From: Treponema sp.
Lineage (GTDB): Bacteria; Spirochaetota; Spirochaetia; Treponematales; Breznakiellaceae
Assembly: GCA_012517385.1 (NCBI GenBank)
Contig: JAAYUZ010000068.1
Span: 1 to 43,903 of the forward strand
Length of the DNA: 43,903 nucleotides
Direction: 5' to 3'
This document shows, in pieces, positions 33,125 to 41,645 of the stretch. The notes beneath the pieces are model-generated. The model saw only the letters and a list, made by a program, of their open reading frames with translations. It ran no database searches and was not told the origin of the DNA. The first letter of the stretch is position 1, and each line of letters starts with the position of its first letter. A program made the translations under genes and the position numbers.

Positions 33125-34314
33125 GAAAGTTACCAGTTACTGCATTACGGCCGGGACAAATTTTTACCGAGCCGGTGTATATCCAGGATAACAACCTGTT
33201 TGTACCCGCCGGAATACCGGTTAAAAAAAAGGATATTGATCGGCTAATAAAATGGGGTATTGATACTGTCCTAACCGATGGAGTGGCTGTTTCTGATGCT
33301 CCATCTGGGACGAAAGATACCCTGGATACAAAATCAGCACCGAAAGGGACCGAAGCAAAGCAGAATACCTCTATCAGTCTTATTTCTCTGCCCTCTGTTA
33401 TGGACAATGCCCCCAGTTACCGGACCTATACGGACCTTATTAACAAACTGGGAGCCCTGTTTCAGAATATTACAGATGGTCTTTCGGTTGAAAGCCGCAG
33501 TATCGATGGTATAGCTGGGCGGCTTCTCCAGGCGGTCCGGGAGCACCGGGACCAAATTGTGGGCTATATCCTGGGTGGAGAAGTGGCCAACTACCCCCTG
33601 GCAAAAAGCTCGGTAAATACGGCAATTCTTTCCACCCTTATTGCCATGGAATTAAGGATGCCCAATCACAAAATCCTGCAGGTTACTACCGGGGCATTGC
33701 TCCATGATATTGGCATGCTCAAACTGCCCAAGGATATTGTGGAAAAGAAGGGAGGCCTGTCGGAAACAGAGCTTTCCCGCATACAGGCCCATCCTCTGTA
33801 TGCATATAAAATGATCTGCAAGGAACTTCTGTATCCAGAAGAAGTGGGGGTTATCGCCCTGCAGCACCATGAACGGTGGGATGGCGAAGGATATCCACGC
33901 CGCCTTGCCGGGGAAGCCATAGACCTTGGAGCTCGAATCGTAAGTGTGGCCGATGCCTTTGAAGCCATGGTATGCGAAAAACCCTATCGCAACTCTATGA
34001 TTGGCTACCAGGCTATGAAAAACCTCCTTTCGGACAATGCCCGGCGCTTCGATCCGGAGGTGCTTAAAGCCTTTATTAAAACCATGGGGATTTATCCCAT
34101 TGGATCCATAGTACTCCTTAATACGGGAGCCATAGCCCGGGTCATCGAAGGCCACAGTGATGCACCCTTACGGCCAAAGATACGTATTCTGGTAGATGAA
34201 TTTGGCAATGCATTCAACAATGATGATGGGGAAATAATCAACCTTCTGCAGGAAAAAAGCATGTTCATCGCCAGAGCAATAGATCCAAAAGAACTCACCA
34301 GAGGCCATGAATAG
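33121..34314 (+). CDS. HD-GYP cyclic-di-GMP phosphodiesterase
   Basis: 397 aa. The HD-GYP catalytic domain (about residues 140-330) shows [11 protein letters not shown] (HD), [24 protein letters not shown] (GYP) and [15 protein letters not shown]. These are the metal-binding and signature residues of phosphodiesterases that open cyclic di-GMP. The N-terminal part ([20 protein letters not shown]) is the short domain often preceding this family. GTG 33121 overlaps the preceding stop. Together with the GGDEF gene at 35315 it suggests local c-di-GMP control of motility. Confidence 0.9.
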   Translation: MRKLPVTALRPGQIFTEPVYIQDNNLFVPAGIPVKKKDIDRLIKWGIDTVLTDGVAVSDAPSGTKDTLDTKSAPKGTEAKQNTSISLISLPSVMDNAPSYRTYTDLINKLGALFQNITDGLSVESRSIDGIAGRLLQAVREHRDQIVGYILGGEVANYPLAKSSVNTAILSTLIAMELRMPNHKILQVTTGALLHDIGMLKLPKDIVEKKGGLSETELSRIQAHPLYAYKMICKELLYPEEVGVIALQHHERWDGEGYPRRLAGEAIDLGARIVSVADAFEAMVCEKPYRNSMIGYQAMKNLLSDNARRFDPEVLKAFIKTMGIYPIGSIVLLNTGAIARVIEGHSDAPLRPKIRILVDEFGNAFNNDDGEIINLLQEKSMFIARAIDPKELTRGHE

Positions 34315-34663
34315 CCGCCTCAAGGGTCAGGGCGGCGAAGATCGGGCTGCAGCATACCTCGAATCCCAGGGCTATGAAATAGTTGCCCGCAATTTCCGCA
34401 GTTCATTTGGAGAGATAGATATCATCGCCCTTGACAGAGACACCCTGGTCTTTATTGAAGTAAAGGCATGGTCCTTGTTCGGTATTGAAAATCTGGAATA
34501 CTCGATTACCAAACAAAAACAACAAAGGATCATCAAAACGGCTAAGTTTTTTATTGGAACCCATCGAGAATATAACAGTATGGCCCTGCGTTTTGATATT
34601 ATTTTTATTGGAAACCAGGGCATACACCATCTTGCCTCAGCCTTTATGGAGCGTGTATTATGA
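34307..34663 (+). CDS. YraN family (UPF0102) nuclease-fold protein
   Basis: 118 aa. [27 protein letters not shown] and [19 protein letters not shown] carry the restriction-endonuclease-like D...ExK core of the YraN/UPF0102 family. The cellular role is not established. ATG 34307 overlaps the end of the HD-GYP gene by eight bases. Confidence 0.9.
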   Translation: MNSRLKGQGGEDRAAAYLESQGYEIVARNFRSSFGEIDIIALDRDTLVFIEVKAWSLFGIENLEYSITKQKQQRIIKTAKFFIGTHREYNSMALRFDIIFIGNQGIHHLASAFMERVL

Positions 34664-34842
34664 TGGTTCAAACTGAGAACCACCAGAACAACCAAAAACT
34701 GGAAGAACTAAAACGGCTTATCAATGATGACCTGTACCTGGCTGGAGCCATACAGAGGATCGCCCAGGTTCTCAGCGAAGAACTCTTAGAAGAACGAGCG
34801 TTAGGAGCAGTGCATGGCAGAAAACGGCAGAGATGGGTATAA
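34660..34842 (+). CDS. small conserved-position protein, unknown
   Basis: 60 aa, polar and helical (LEELKRLINDDLYLAGAIQRIAQVL), with a basic tail. It overlaps the YraN stop (ATGATG, starts possible at 34660 or 34663) and the next gene by 29 bases. No recognised family. Confidence 0.5.
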   Translation: MMVQTENHQNNQKLEELKRLINDDLYLAGAIQRIAQVLSEELLEERALGAVHGRKRQRWV

Positions 34843-35305
34843 CCGCCGCAGAAACAAATTTAAGGATCGACAGCAGCAGAATAAAGATAAAAATACTCAA
34901 AAACCACAGCAGAAAGGGGCAGAGAAACCCCGTTTCGATAAACAAAGGGGAACCCTTATCGATCGGCCCCAATGGGTACCGCCAAAATTAGGGCAGAACC
35001 AGATACCCAGGTCAGAGTGTCCCTATTGCGGAAAACCGGTGAATGACCTCTCAAGCGCCCTCACAGACCCGGCTTCAGGGAATCCTGTACATTTTGATTG
35101 CGTCCTCAGGAAACTCTCCGATCGGGAACCCTTACAGGAAGGGGAAAGTATCACCTATATTGGAGGCGGTCGTTTCGGAATAGTACAGTTTCCGAATCCT
35201 CAGGATATCAACCATTTTGTTATAAAACGAATTATCCAATGGGAAGATAAGGAAAAAAGAGCACCCTGGAGAAGAACGGTAGCTGATAATTTTTCTCTAA
35301 CCTAG
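34814..35305 (+). CDS. basic protein with a zinc-ribbon-like CxxC motif, unknown
   Basis: 163 aa. The first 50 residues are very basic and Gln/Lys/Asn-rich, suggesting nucleic-acid binding or disorder. A CPYCGKPVNDL motif, then HFDC and a compact C-terminal domain (YIGGGRFGIVQFPN), follow. Cys, Cys, His and Cys could bind a metal. It follows the YraN cluster without a gap, and the next gene starts 9 bases on. No function is assigned. Confidence 0.65.
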   Translation: MAENGRDGYNRRRNKFKDRQQQNKDKNTQKPQQKGAEKPRFDKQRGTLIDRPQWVPPKLGQNQIPRSECPYCGKPVNDLSSALTDPASGNPVHFDCVLRKLSDREPLQEGESITYIGGGRFGIVQFPNPQDINHFVIKRIIQWEDKEKRAPWRRTVADNFSLT

Positions 35306-35314
35306 GAAGGCTCT

Positions 35315-36460
35315 ATGCAGGATAGGGATGATTTCCTTAAAAATCCGAACGTTTTAAGCCAGTATAATCTGCTGCAGGATCTAGGGGTATTTAATTATAT
35401 AGACACCCTTAAAAAGGATATCCGCAATTACGAAGCAATTATCAATGCAGCAAAAACGATACTGAACAGCAAAACTATAGACGATATTCTGGAAAGCGCC
35501 GTTAAGGAAATATCCGATCGATTTTTACCATCCTTTCTTATTTTTCTCTGGAAGCCCCTGAGCAGCCACAAAGATCTGGTGTTCAGAGGCTATAGAAATT
35601 TCCAGACCTTTGACACAAGCCTGCAAATTGAAGATCTAGCACCATTTAATAGCTTTTTTAAACAATACCCCCAGCCAATCAGTTTTGACCTTCTGGAATA
35701 TCAGTTGAATAATCCCTCTGTCACCGATCCAATGAAGGAATCAAAACCAGATCTGGTTATCCCAATCCTGGGACCTTCGGAACTTTATGGACTTATCCTC
35801 GTAGGGCCCAAGCTGCTCGAAGAACAGTATTCCCTGCAGGAGCTTTCTTTTTTAGATAAACTTATGGCCTTTACCAGCCTGGCTATACAAAACTACATTC
35901 ATTATCAGTATTCAGTCAGGGATGGGAAGACCGGGCTCTATAATCATGGTTTTTTCATGGTCCGGCTTAAGGAAGAAATAGCCAGGGCCGGCCGAATAAA
36001 CCAACCTTTCGGGCTCGTAATCATAGATGTGGATAAATTTAAGCATTTTAATGATACCTATGGCCATTTGGCCGGCGACGCGGTTTTGGAAACCCTTTCT
36101 CAGACAATCCAGAAAAACCTTCGGAGCCAGGACATTCCTTCCCGCTTTGGAGGCGAAGAATTTACCGTACTTTTGCCGGAGACAAACCGGGCTTCAGCAT
36201 GGGTTGTGGCTGAGCGGCTTAGAACAGCAGCGGCAGCAATGAACGTCCCCTGGGAGAAACAACTCCCTCAGGTAACCATAAGTCTTGGAGTTGCCCTCTT
36301 TGACGGTTCTGAGCGGATTGATCCAGAATTATTGATACAACGGGCCGATGAAGCCCTCTACCAATCAAAACAACGGGGCCGAAACAGAACCACCGTGTGG
36401 GGTGCGGGGCTGCTGCATAAAACAGAGCAGCTGAGATCAAGCTTCATAAGTGAACAATAA
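35315..36460 (+). CDS. GAF-GGDEF diguanylate cyclase
   Basis: 381 aa. The N-terminal about 200 residues look GAF-like (ILESAVKEISDRFLPSFLIF, LGPSELYGLILVGP). The C-terminal GGDEF domain has DGKTGLYNHGFF, IDVDKFKHFNDTYGHLAGD, the inhibitory RxxD site (RSQD) five residues before GGEEF, and QRADEALYQSKQRGRN. It should make cyclic di-GMP from two GTP. ATG 35315 follows GGAAGG. The 3' end overlaps the convergent phosphatase gene by 24 bases. Confidence 0.92.
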   Translation: MQDRDDFLKNPNVLSQYNLLQDLGVFNYIDTLKKDIRNYEAIINAAKTILNSKTIDDILESAVKEISDRFLPSFLIFLWKPLSSHKDLVFRGYRNFQTFDTSLQIEDLAPFNSFFKQYPQPISFDLLEYQLNNPSVTDPMKESKPDLVIPILGPSELYGLILVGPKLLEEQYSLQELSFLDKLMAFTSLAIQNYIHYQYSVRDGKTGLYNHGFFMVRLKEEIARAGRINQPFGLVIIDVDKFKHFNDTYGHLAGDAVLETLSQTIQKNLRSQDIPSRFGGEEFTVLLPETNRASAWVVAERLRTAAAAMNVPWEKQLPQVTISLGVALFDGSERIDPELLIQRADEALYQSKQRGRNRTTVWGAGLLHKTEQLRSSFISEQ

Positions 36461-37651
36461 AAATGACATATCGTCCTGCTGGGGAACCCCTTCACTGAAT
36501 AGATCGATAGATTCCGGGAGTAATTCATTAAGAGGTCTCTCATGCCGCGACAGAGAACTCAATACAGACCTAAGCCGGTCCTCACCAAACTCCTCACCGG
36601 ACCGGTTCACCTGTTCAGTAATACCATCGGTATAGAGAAATAATCGATCCCCTTTCTGAAGGGTAATGCCCATGAGAGCAGGCGAAACAGACTCATCCAC
36701 ACCAATAGGCAGATTCAGAAGCCGACCCTTTATAGGTTTTACATGGTTTTTTCGGATCAGATAGACATGGGAATGACCCATATCGGCGCAGAGCAGTTTG
36801 GACTGCAGGGGATCAAAGAATAGAAAGAATCCGGTCAGGTATTTTTCCAGATGAAAGGTAGTAACAATGGCTTTATTGATATTGATGACTAATTCCCGTA
36901 ACCCCCGTTTATAATCGTAGGTTCTCAGCATCCCCCACAGCATAGAAACAATAAGAGCAGCAGACACCCCCTTGCCGGATACATCACAAAGGGTCGCAAA
37001 AAGCATACCGTTGTTTATTTCCTGCATATAATAAAAGTCTCCCCCTACGCCCTTTGCAGAACGGGTCCACCCAATTAAAGAACAATGTTCCCGTTTCAGT
37101 GTCTGCTGAGATAACAGACGCTCCTGTATTCTGCTTGCCAATTCAATATCGTTTCTGGTGATAGTAGCAAGATACTCATGCAAGTCGTACCGGGAAAAAA
37201 TACCTTGAAATCGCCCCTGCTCATCCACCAGGGGGAAATATTTGTTTGTTTCTACCGCAACTCCTTTTTCTGAAGCTGCGCGGTTGAGCGCATCATCTCG
37301 GCGCTGTAATTGTTGAGCCACAGAAAGAAAATTCACCCTTGCATCAAAGGGTTCTACTCTCTTAATCAAATCCCGGATAAGGCTCCGCTGCAAGACCTCC
37401 CTGCCAAAGGGCTTTCCCACTAAAGAAAAAAGCGCCTCCCGTTCAATAAGGCCACAATAGGATCCATTCTGATTAACCACACCGAAGACGGCAATTTCCG
37501 GGTACCGCTGTAACTCATCGGTCACATCAAGAACCTTGACCGATTCCGGCACATACCACAGATAACGTGCAATATTCATAATTGAATTAGAATAACGTTT
37601 CTGCGGATTGATTTGGGATATGAGGGTTTCCCTGGCTTCTAAAATTTTCAT
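36437..37651 (-). CDS. CBS-domain PP2C/SpoIIE-type phosphatase
   Basis: 404 aa. The N-terminal half has a pair of CBS-like repeats (VPESVKVLDVTDELQRYPEI, ETNKYFPLVDEQGRFQGIFS). The C-terminal half is a SpoIIE/RsbU-type phosphatase: KGVGGDFYYMQ, LCDVSGKGVSAAL, DMGHSHVYLIRK, LFLYTDGITEQVNRSGEEFG and QQDDMSFLLF. It probably dephosphorylates a STAS protein, perhaps the divergent one at 37764. CBS domains often bind adenine nucleotides, a possible energy input. Confidence 0.88.
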   Translation of the reverse strand: MKILEARETLISQINPQKRYSNSIMNIARYLWYVPESVKVLDVTDELQRYPEIAVFGVVNQNGSYCGLIEREALFSLVGKPFGREVLQRSLIRDLIKRVEPFDARVNFLSVAQQLQRRDDALNRAASEKGVAVETNKYFPLVDEQGRFQGIFSRYDLHEYLATITRNDIELASRIQERLLSQQTLKREHCSLIGWTRSAKGVGGDFYYMQEINNGMLFATLCDVSGKGVSAALIVSMLWGMLRTYDYKRGLRELVININKAIVTTFHLEKYLTGFFLFFDPLQSKLLCADMGHSHVYLIRKNHVKPIKGRLLNLPIGVDESVSPALMGITLQKGDRLFLYTDGITEQVNRSGEEFGEDRLRSVLSSLSRHERPLNELLPESIDLFSEGVPQQDDMSFLLFTYEA

Positions 37652-37763
37652 AGCAAGGTAAAATTCTCATATCTTTGTTAGATTCGTATTAAACAAATTC
37701 GTTTTTATAATTTTCTCACAATTTTATGATGCAATTCTTACGATATCCAGGTTAATTAAAGCC

Positions 37764-38096
37764 ATGGAAACTATGGATATGACAGACAAGACACAAGGCT
37801 GGTATATAATAAGGGTAAGCGGAGACCTGGATCTTTACTCCGCTCCGGATCTGCTGAAAAAGTTCATGGACATTTTGCAGCAGAATATCAAGCACCTTCA
37901 TATTGATCTATCCCGTATCAGCTATCTGGACAGTTCCGGGGTAGGAACCATTATAAAAACCCTGCAGACTGCCAAAGCGAAGGGCATCCGATTAACTTTT
38001 TCAGGAATACAGGGGACCCCAAGAAAGGTGCTTTCTATGGCAAATATCCTCCCCATTCTGACAGAAGACGCCTCTCCTACGTGGAGTAACCCATGA
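37764..38096 (+). CDS. STAS-domain anti-sigma factor antagonist
   Basis: 110 aa. STAS fold with IIRVSGDLDLYSAPDL, and the phosphorylation site in ISYLDSSGVGTIIKTLQ (Ser57 or Ser58). It should be phosphorylated by the kinase next door and dephosphorylated by a PP2C phosphatase. Its stop overlaps the kinase start (ATGA). There are three close Met codons; the true start may be later than 37764. Confidence 0.88.
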   Translation: METMDMTDKTQGWYIIRVSGDLDLYSAPDLLKKFMDILQQNIKHLHIDLSRISYLDSSGVGTIIKTLQTAKAKGIRLTFSGIQGTPRKVLSMANILPILTEDASPTWSNP

Positions 38097-38638
38097 ATCA
38101 GCTTATTGTACGCAAACTCATCGTAGATGAGCATAATGAACTCTTTGATGCCCAAGGTATGAAATATATTGAGTTCCCCAGCGATTATAATCGAATACGG
38201 GAATTTACCACCCTTGTATTAAAAGACTGCCCTGAAGAGTTCAAAGAGGGGAATCTCCTCGAACAACAGCTCTCTGAAATTATTAAAAATGGGATAAAAC
38301 ACGGAAATAAAAAGGATCCAACTAAAAAGCTTAAGGTATGGTACGACCTCCGCAAACGGGTCCGCTTTATTGTAGAAGACGAAGGAGAGGGCTTTACTAA
38401 TCTGGAAGCCTGGAACGACTACTACCGAAAACGTCAGGAAGCCCTCTATCGGGAAGATTTTGATACCTTTCTTGGGATGGCAAGCTACCGCGGCCCCAAT
38501 AGCGATGCAGATGACGGCGGTAACAGCCTTATCGCTGCCTTAGAATACTGGAACGGCGGAATGATTTATAACAACCGTAAAAATAAGGTTGGGGTAGTCC
38601 GCTGGTTCACTAACGGCTCCAGCACCGGCCCACAATAA
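38093..38638 (+). CDS. anti-sigma-type HATPase serine kinase
   Basis: 181 aa. HATPase of the RsbW/SpoIIAB type: N box LSEIIKNGIKHGN, G1 VEDEGEGF, G2 region DDGGNSLIAAL. No dimerisation domain. It would phosphorylate the STAS protein encoded immediately upstream. No sigma factor is encoded nearby, so the final target is unknown. Confidence 0.82.
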   Translation: MNQLIVRKLIVDEHNELFDAQGMKYIEFPSDYNRIREFTTLVLKDCPEEFKEGNLLEQQLSEIIKNGIKHGNKKDPTKKLKVWYDLRKRVRFIVEDEGEGFTNLEAWNDYYRKRQEALYREDFDTFLGMASYRGPNSDADDGGNSLIAALEYWNGGMIYNNRKNKVGVVRWFTNGSSTGPQ

Positions 38639-38665
38639 CCCCTCCCCAGAGCGCCCTGTTTTTGT

Positions 38666-38671
38666 TATACT
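38666..38671 (+). promoter_or_regulatory. -10 element of the mtnN-luxS unit
   Basis: TATACT, 22 bases before GTG 38694, with AAAGGAG between. Confidence 0.4.
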
Positions 38672-38693
38672 GGTCACCTGAAAGGAGCTACCG

Positions 38694-39410
38694 GTGATTG
38701 GAATAATCGGCGCTATGGAAGCGGAGGTAGAACTGCTGCGAACAAACCTCCAGGGAACACAGGAACACAGGATCGGAGCCTTTACCTATTATACGGGCAC
38801 CCTGGCCAACAAAGATACGGTCATCCTCCAATGCGGTATTGGGAAGGTTCAGGCCGCCGTAGGCTGTGCCCTTATGCTGCAAACCTTTACACCTTGCAGG
38901 CTTATTAATACGGGCTCAGCGGGAGGTATAGCAGCGGACCTGCATTTCGGCGATGTGGTCATATCGGAGGGCCTCATCTACCATGATGTGGACGTACGCG
39001 CCTTTGGCTACCTGCCCGGACAAATCCCCGGTCAGCCCCAGGTATTCACCACCGACAAGACCTTGCAGGCAAAGGCAGAGACCGCCATACAGCACCTTAA
39101 GGAGCAGGGCAAACTTCCCCCAAACCTGCACTACCAGAAGGGTATCATAGGCTCCGGGGACATTTTCATGCACGAGCCAGAAAAGATAGCAGCGCTTAAA
39201 ACGAACTTCCCCATGATACGGGCCGTAGAAATGGAAGGAGCCGCCATCGCCCATTGCTGCACCCTCTTTAAGGTACCATTCCTGGTTATCCGTGCCCTTT
39301 CGGATATTGCAGGGCAGGAATCACCCATGAAATTTGACGAGTTTCTCCCCATCGCATCCCGCCATTCCAGCGAAATCGTAATGGAATTAATCCGTAATCT
39401 CGAGACATAA
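38694..39410 (+). CDS. mtnN: 5'-methylthioadenosine/S-adenosylhomocysteine nucleosidase
   Basis: 238 aa. It removes adenine from MTA and SAH. IIGAMEAEVELL, INTGSAGGIAADLHFGDVVIS, AVEMEGAAIAHCC and RALSDIAG (catalytic Asp) are conserved. The start codon is GTG 38694, with AAAGGAG upstream. It lies before luxS, so the product S-ribosylhomocysteine is passed to the next enzyme. Confidence 0.95.
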   Translation: MIGIIGAMEAEVELLRTNLQGTQEHRIGAFTYYTGTLANKDTVILQCGIGKVQAAVGCALMLQTFTPCRLINTGSAGGIAADLHFGDVVISEGLIYHDVDVRAFGYLPGQIPGQPQVFTTDKTLQAKAETAIQHLKEQGKLPPNLHYQKGIIGSGDIFMHEPEKIAALKTNFPMIRAVEMEGAAIAHCCTLFKVPFLVIRALSDIAGQESPMKFDEFLPIASRHSSEIVMELIRNLET

Positions 39411-39436
39411 AAAAAGACACAAAAAGGAGCCTCAGC

Positions 39437-39913
39437 ATGGAAAAAATAGCCAGCTTTACCGTCGACCATCTCCGCCTGAAACGGGGCATCTTTGTATCCC
39501 GCAAGGACCGCTTTGGTGAAACCATCCTCACCACCTTCGACATCCGCATGAAGGAACCAAACCGGGAGCCCGTCCTAGACGTTCCCGCAGCCCATACCAT
39601 AGAACACCTGGGAGCCACCTACCTCCGCTCCCATCCGCAGTGGGGAAATCGGGTCGTTTATTTCGGCCCCATGGGCTGCAGAACCGGTTTCTACGTTATC
39701 CTCGAAGGCAGCCTCAGTTCCCTGGATGTATTAACCCTCATTACAGAGATGTTTGTATGGATTGCTTCTTATATTGATGAAATTCCGGGGGCTGCGGCGG
39801 CGGAGTGTGGTAACTGGCGGGATCACAATCTGGATATGGCAAAATGGGAGGCGCTCCGCTTTCTGGATGTGCTTAAAAAACCCCTGCCAGAAAACCTGGA
39901 ATATCCGTCATAA
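39437..39913 (+). CDS. luxS: S-ribosylhomocysteine lyase (AI-2 synthase)
   Basis: 158 aa. It splits S-ribosylhomocysteine to homocysteine and DPD, the precursor of autoinducer-2. Metal ligands His53, His57 (AAHTIEHLGA) and Cys124 (AECGNWRDHNLDMAKWEA) are present, as are Glu56 and catalytic Cys81 (GPMGCRTGFY). AAAAGGAG precedes the ATG. Operon with mtnN (26-base gap). Confidence 0.97.
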   Translation: MEKIASFTVDHLRLKRGIFVSRKDRFGETILTTFDIRMKEPNREPVLDVPAAHTIEHLGATYLRSHPQWGNRVVYFGPMGCRTGFYVILEGSLSSLDVLTLITEMFVWIASYIDEIPGAAAAECGNWRDHNLDMAKWEALRFLDVLKKPLPENLEYPS

Positions 39914-39917
39914 AACG

Positions 39918-40011
39918 CTGCCCCCTGGAGCGGCCGACGGGAGTCGAACCCGCGTCACGAGCTTGGGAAGCTCGGGTAATACCGTTATACGACGGCCGCT
40001 CCAGGGGGCAG
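39918..40011. repeat. 19-bp perfect inverted repeat enclosing the tRNA
   Basis: 39918-39936 and 39993-40011 are exact reverse complements. Seven of the 19 pairs are the tRNA acceptor stem; 12 more extend beyond the mature ends. Confidence 0.9.
39929..39999 (-). tRNA. tRNA-Gly (anticodon CCC)
   Basis: 71 bases without encoded CCA. Acceptor GCGGCCG/CGGCCGC with discriminator T, D arm GTAT...TTAC, anticodon stem CGAGC/GCTCG with loop TTCCCAA (anticodon CCC), and T arm with TTCGACT. It reads GGG codons. Confidence 0.95.
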
Positions 40012-40072
40012 AATGTAACAAAACTATACCAAAAAAGCGCTTGCCATGTCAATAATATGCTTAATAAGTGAG

Positions 40073-40222
40073 GCTCTTTCAAAACTCAGGGAGTTTTGAA
40101 AGAGCAACCTTAGATGTATATGCAGTATTTTTACTATTCTATACTATACAAATAATTAAATTGTAATGGTAAAAATACTGCAAGAGGTTTTTGCGAAAGT
40201 AACAGACTTTTGCAAAAACCTC
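40073..40222. repeat. three consecutive inverted repeats
   Basis: 40073-40105: 15-bp perfect stem with a 3-base loop. 40121-40134 with 40169-40182: 14-bp perfect arms around a 34-base AT-rich loop. 40184-40222: 17-bp stem with one G-T pair and a 5-base loop, reaching the stop codon of the acylphosphatase gene. No ORF lies inside. Similar short motifs occur at 20274-20340. Confidence 0.8.
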
Positions 40223-40508
40223 AAGTAATAGAAAAGCGCTGGAAGGTCCCAGCAGGCTTTGCATCTTTTGTCTCGACCCGCTCGACCTCTGCTCCAGGCG
40301 GTCCATGATGCAGCCAGACCACCAGTTGTCTAAGCTGGGCCGAACTCCCTTCGGCATACAATTCCACTGACCCATCACTGCAGTTTCTCACCCAGCCCAC
40401 AAGACCTAACCTACGGGCTTCAGCCTGGGCGGAATACCTGAAGCCTACCCCCTGTACGATACCAAAAATCTTACAATGTACAGCCTTGAGAGGGTTCTTC
40501 TCATCCAT
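40221..40508 (-). CDS. acyP: acylphosphatase
   Basis: 95 aa. It hydrolyses acyl phosphates. The family signature GIVQGVGFRYSAQAEA (catalytic Arg24) and GWVRNCSDGSVEL (Asn42) are clear. ATG 40508 gives the standard length; the Shine-Dalgarno is weak. It starts 10 bases after the receiver gene and is probably co-transcribed with it. Confidence 0.93.
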   Translation of the reverse strand: MDEKNPLKAVHCKIFGIVQGVGFRYSAQAEARRLGLVGWVRNCSDGSVELYAEGSSAQLRQLVVWLHHGPPGAEVERVETKDAKPAGTFQRFSIT

Positions 40509-40518
40509 AAGTATGGAG

Positions 40519-40884
40519 TTACCTTTCTTGTTTTTTATCCCTAATGTCTGCAATCATTGCCGCGAGCTCTGCATAGTCAAAGGGTTTATATACAACCGGA
40601 TAGGGCACCTTAAAATCAGGTCTCAGGTAGCCCGAGGTAATTATTACATCAATATCGGGGCAAAAGGTATTAAGGAACCGGACCCAATAATCGCCGCCGA
40701 AAATATCCATACGGTAATCGGATACAATAACGTCAATTTTAGAATCGAGCAGGATCTTAATTGCCCCAACTCCATCAGATGAGACGAGGACAGAAAAACC
40801 TTTTGCTTTAAGATAATCCCTTAACGAAAGACGGATATCATCATCATCTTCTACAAGAAGAACAGTAAATTCAGAGTTACTCAT
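40519..40884 (-). CDS. single-domain response regulator (receiver)
   Basis: 121 aa CheY-like receiver: VLLVEDDDDIRLSL (acidic pocket), phospho-acceptor Asp in VIVSDYRMDIFGGD, and KPFDYAEL with the conserved Lys. No output domain. ATG 40884 overlaps the stop of the upstream HTH-receiver gene (ATGAGTAA) and follows TAGGTG. Confidence 0.9.
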   Translation of the reverse strand: MSNSEFTVLLVEDDDDIRLSLRDYLKAKGFSVLVSSDGVGAIKILLDSKIDVIVSDYRMDIFGGDYWVRFLNTFCPDIDVIITSGYLRPDFKVPYPVVYKPFDYAELAAMIADIRDKKQER

Positions 40885-41500
40885 GGACACCTACTGATAG
40901 TTTCGAAGCAAGATCCTTGACTGTAGTGACTACCAATTCAAAATCAAGGGGTTTTCCAAAGAATGCATCGGCCCCTTCGTCTAAAATTGCCCGTTTTTCT
41001 TCCGGAATATCAAGACCGGTCATCGCGATTATAAAGGGTTTACCAAAGGTGGGGTCCTCTTTTATTTTTTTGCAGAGCTTATGCCCGTCTACACCCGGAA
41101 GGTCTATATCCAGAAAGATAAAACCGGGACGAACATCAGAAAGGGCCTTGCCTGCCTCAAACCCATCATAGGCCTGATAGACCATATAGCCCTCGAGTTT
41201 TTTCTCCAGATACCGTTTCATGAGATCATTAAGGTCCCTGTCGTCATCTACAATGAGGATGGCCTTCCAGTCAACCTCATCCTGCATCAGGGCATTTAAT
41301 TCATCGGGGATTCGCATACCCCGTTCATCTAAAAAACTTTTCAAGTCCTCCGCATAGACCCGGTATTGTCCGCCAGGGGTTGTGAAAGCCTTCAGATAGC
41401 CATTGCGAATCCAGTTAATCGCAGTCTGATTGACAACACCACAAATGTTGGCTACTTCTAGAGCAGAAAATATCCGTATTTTTCGGCCATTCTTTGCCAT
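40877..41500 (-). CDS. excisionase-type HTH domain fused to a receiver
   Basis: 207 aa. Residues 8-58 form a MerR/excisionase-like helix-turn-helix (FSALEVANICGVVNQTAINWIRNG, then TTPGGQYRVYAEDLKSFL). Residues 80-200 form a receiver domain (ILIVDDDRDL, Asp in FIFLDIDLPGVDG, GKPLDFELV). The order, DNA-binding first and receiver second, is the reverse of most response regulators. AAGGAAG precedes ATG 41500, and a good promoter lies at 41551-41578. It heads a unit with the single receiver and acylphosphatase. Confidence 0.88.
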   Translation of the reverse strand: MAKNGRKIRIFSALEVANICGVVNQTAINWIRNGYLKAFTTPGGQYRVYAEDLKSFLDERGMRIPDELNALMQDEVDWKAILIVDDDRDLNDLMKRYLEKKLEGYMVYQAYDGFEAGKALSDVRPGFIFLDIDLPGVDGHKLCKKIKEDPTFGKPFIIAMTGLDIPEEKRAILDEGADAFFGKPLDFELVVTTVKDLASKLSVGVHE

Positions 41501-41550
41501 TTCAGCTTCCTTATATCTGTTTGGCTAATTCCATTACATCCAATAGTTAA

Positions 41551-41578
41551 ATTATATCCATAAAATCTATATAGTCAA
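41551..41578 (-). promoter_or_regulatory. promoter of the HTH-receiver operon
   Basis: On the minus strand TTGACT (41573-41578), 16-base spacer, perfect TATAAT (41551-41556). The -35 is inside a GTCAA-N4-TTGAC inverted repeat (41574-41587), a possible operator. Confidence 0.6.
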
Positions 41579-41645
41579 CGATTTGACATTTTATTATAGC
41601 ACTTTTTCAAGTTTTTGTATATTTATATGCCATTTTTAGAAACAA

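Noticed and set aside
39929-40222. tRNA-associated integration site for a mobile element
   Set aside because: No integrase, no second copy of the tRNA 3' end and only inverted repeats nearby.
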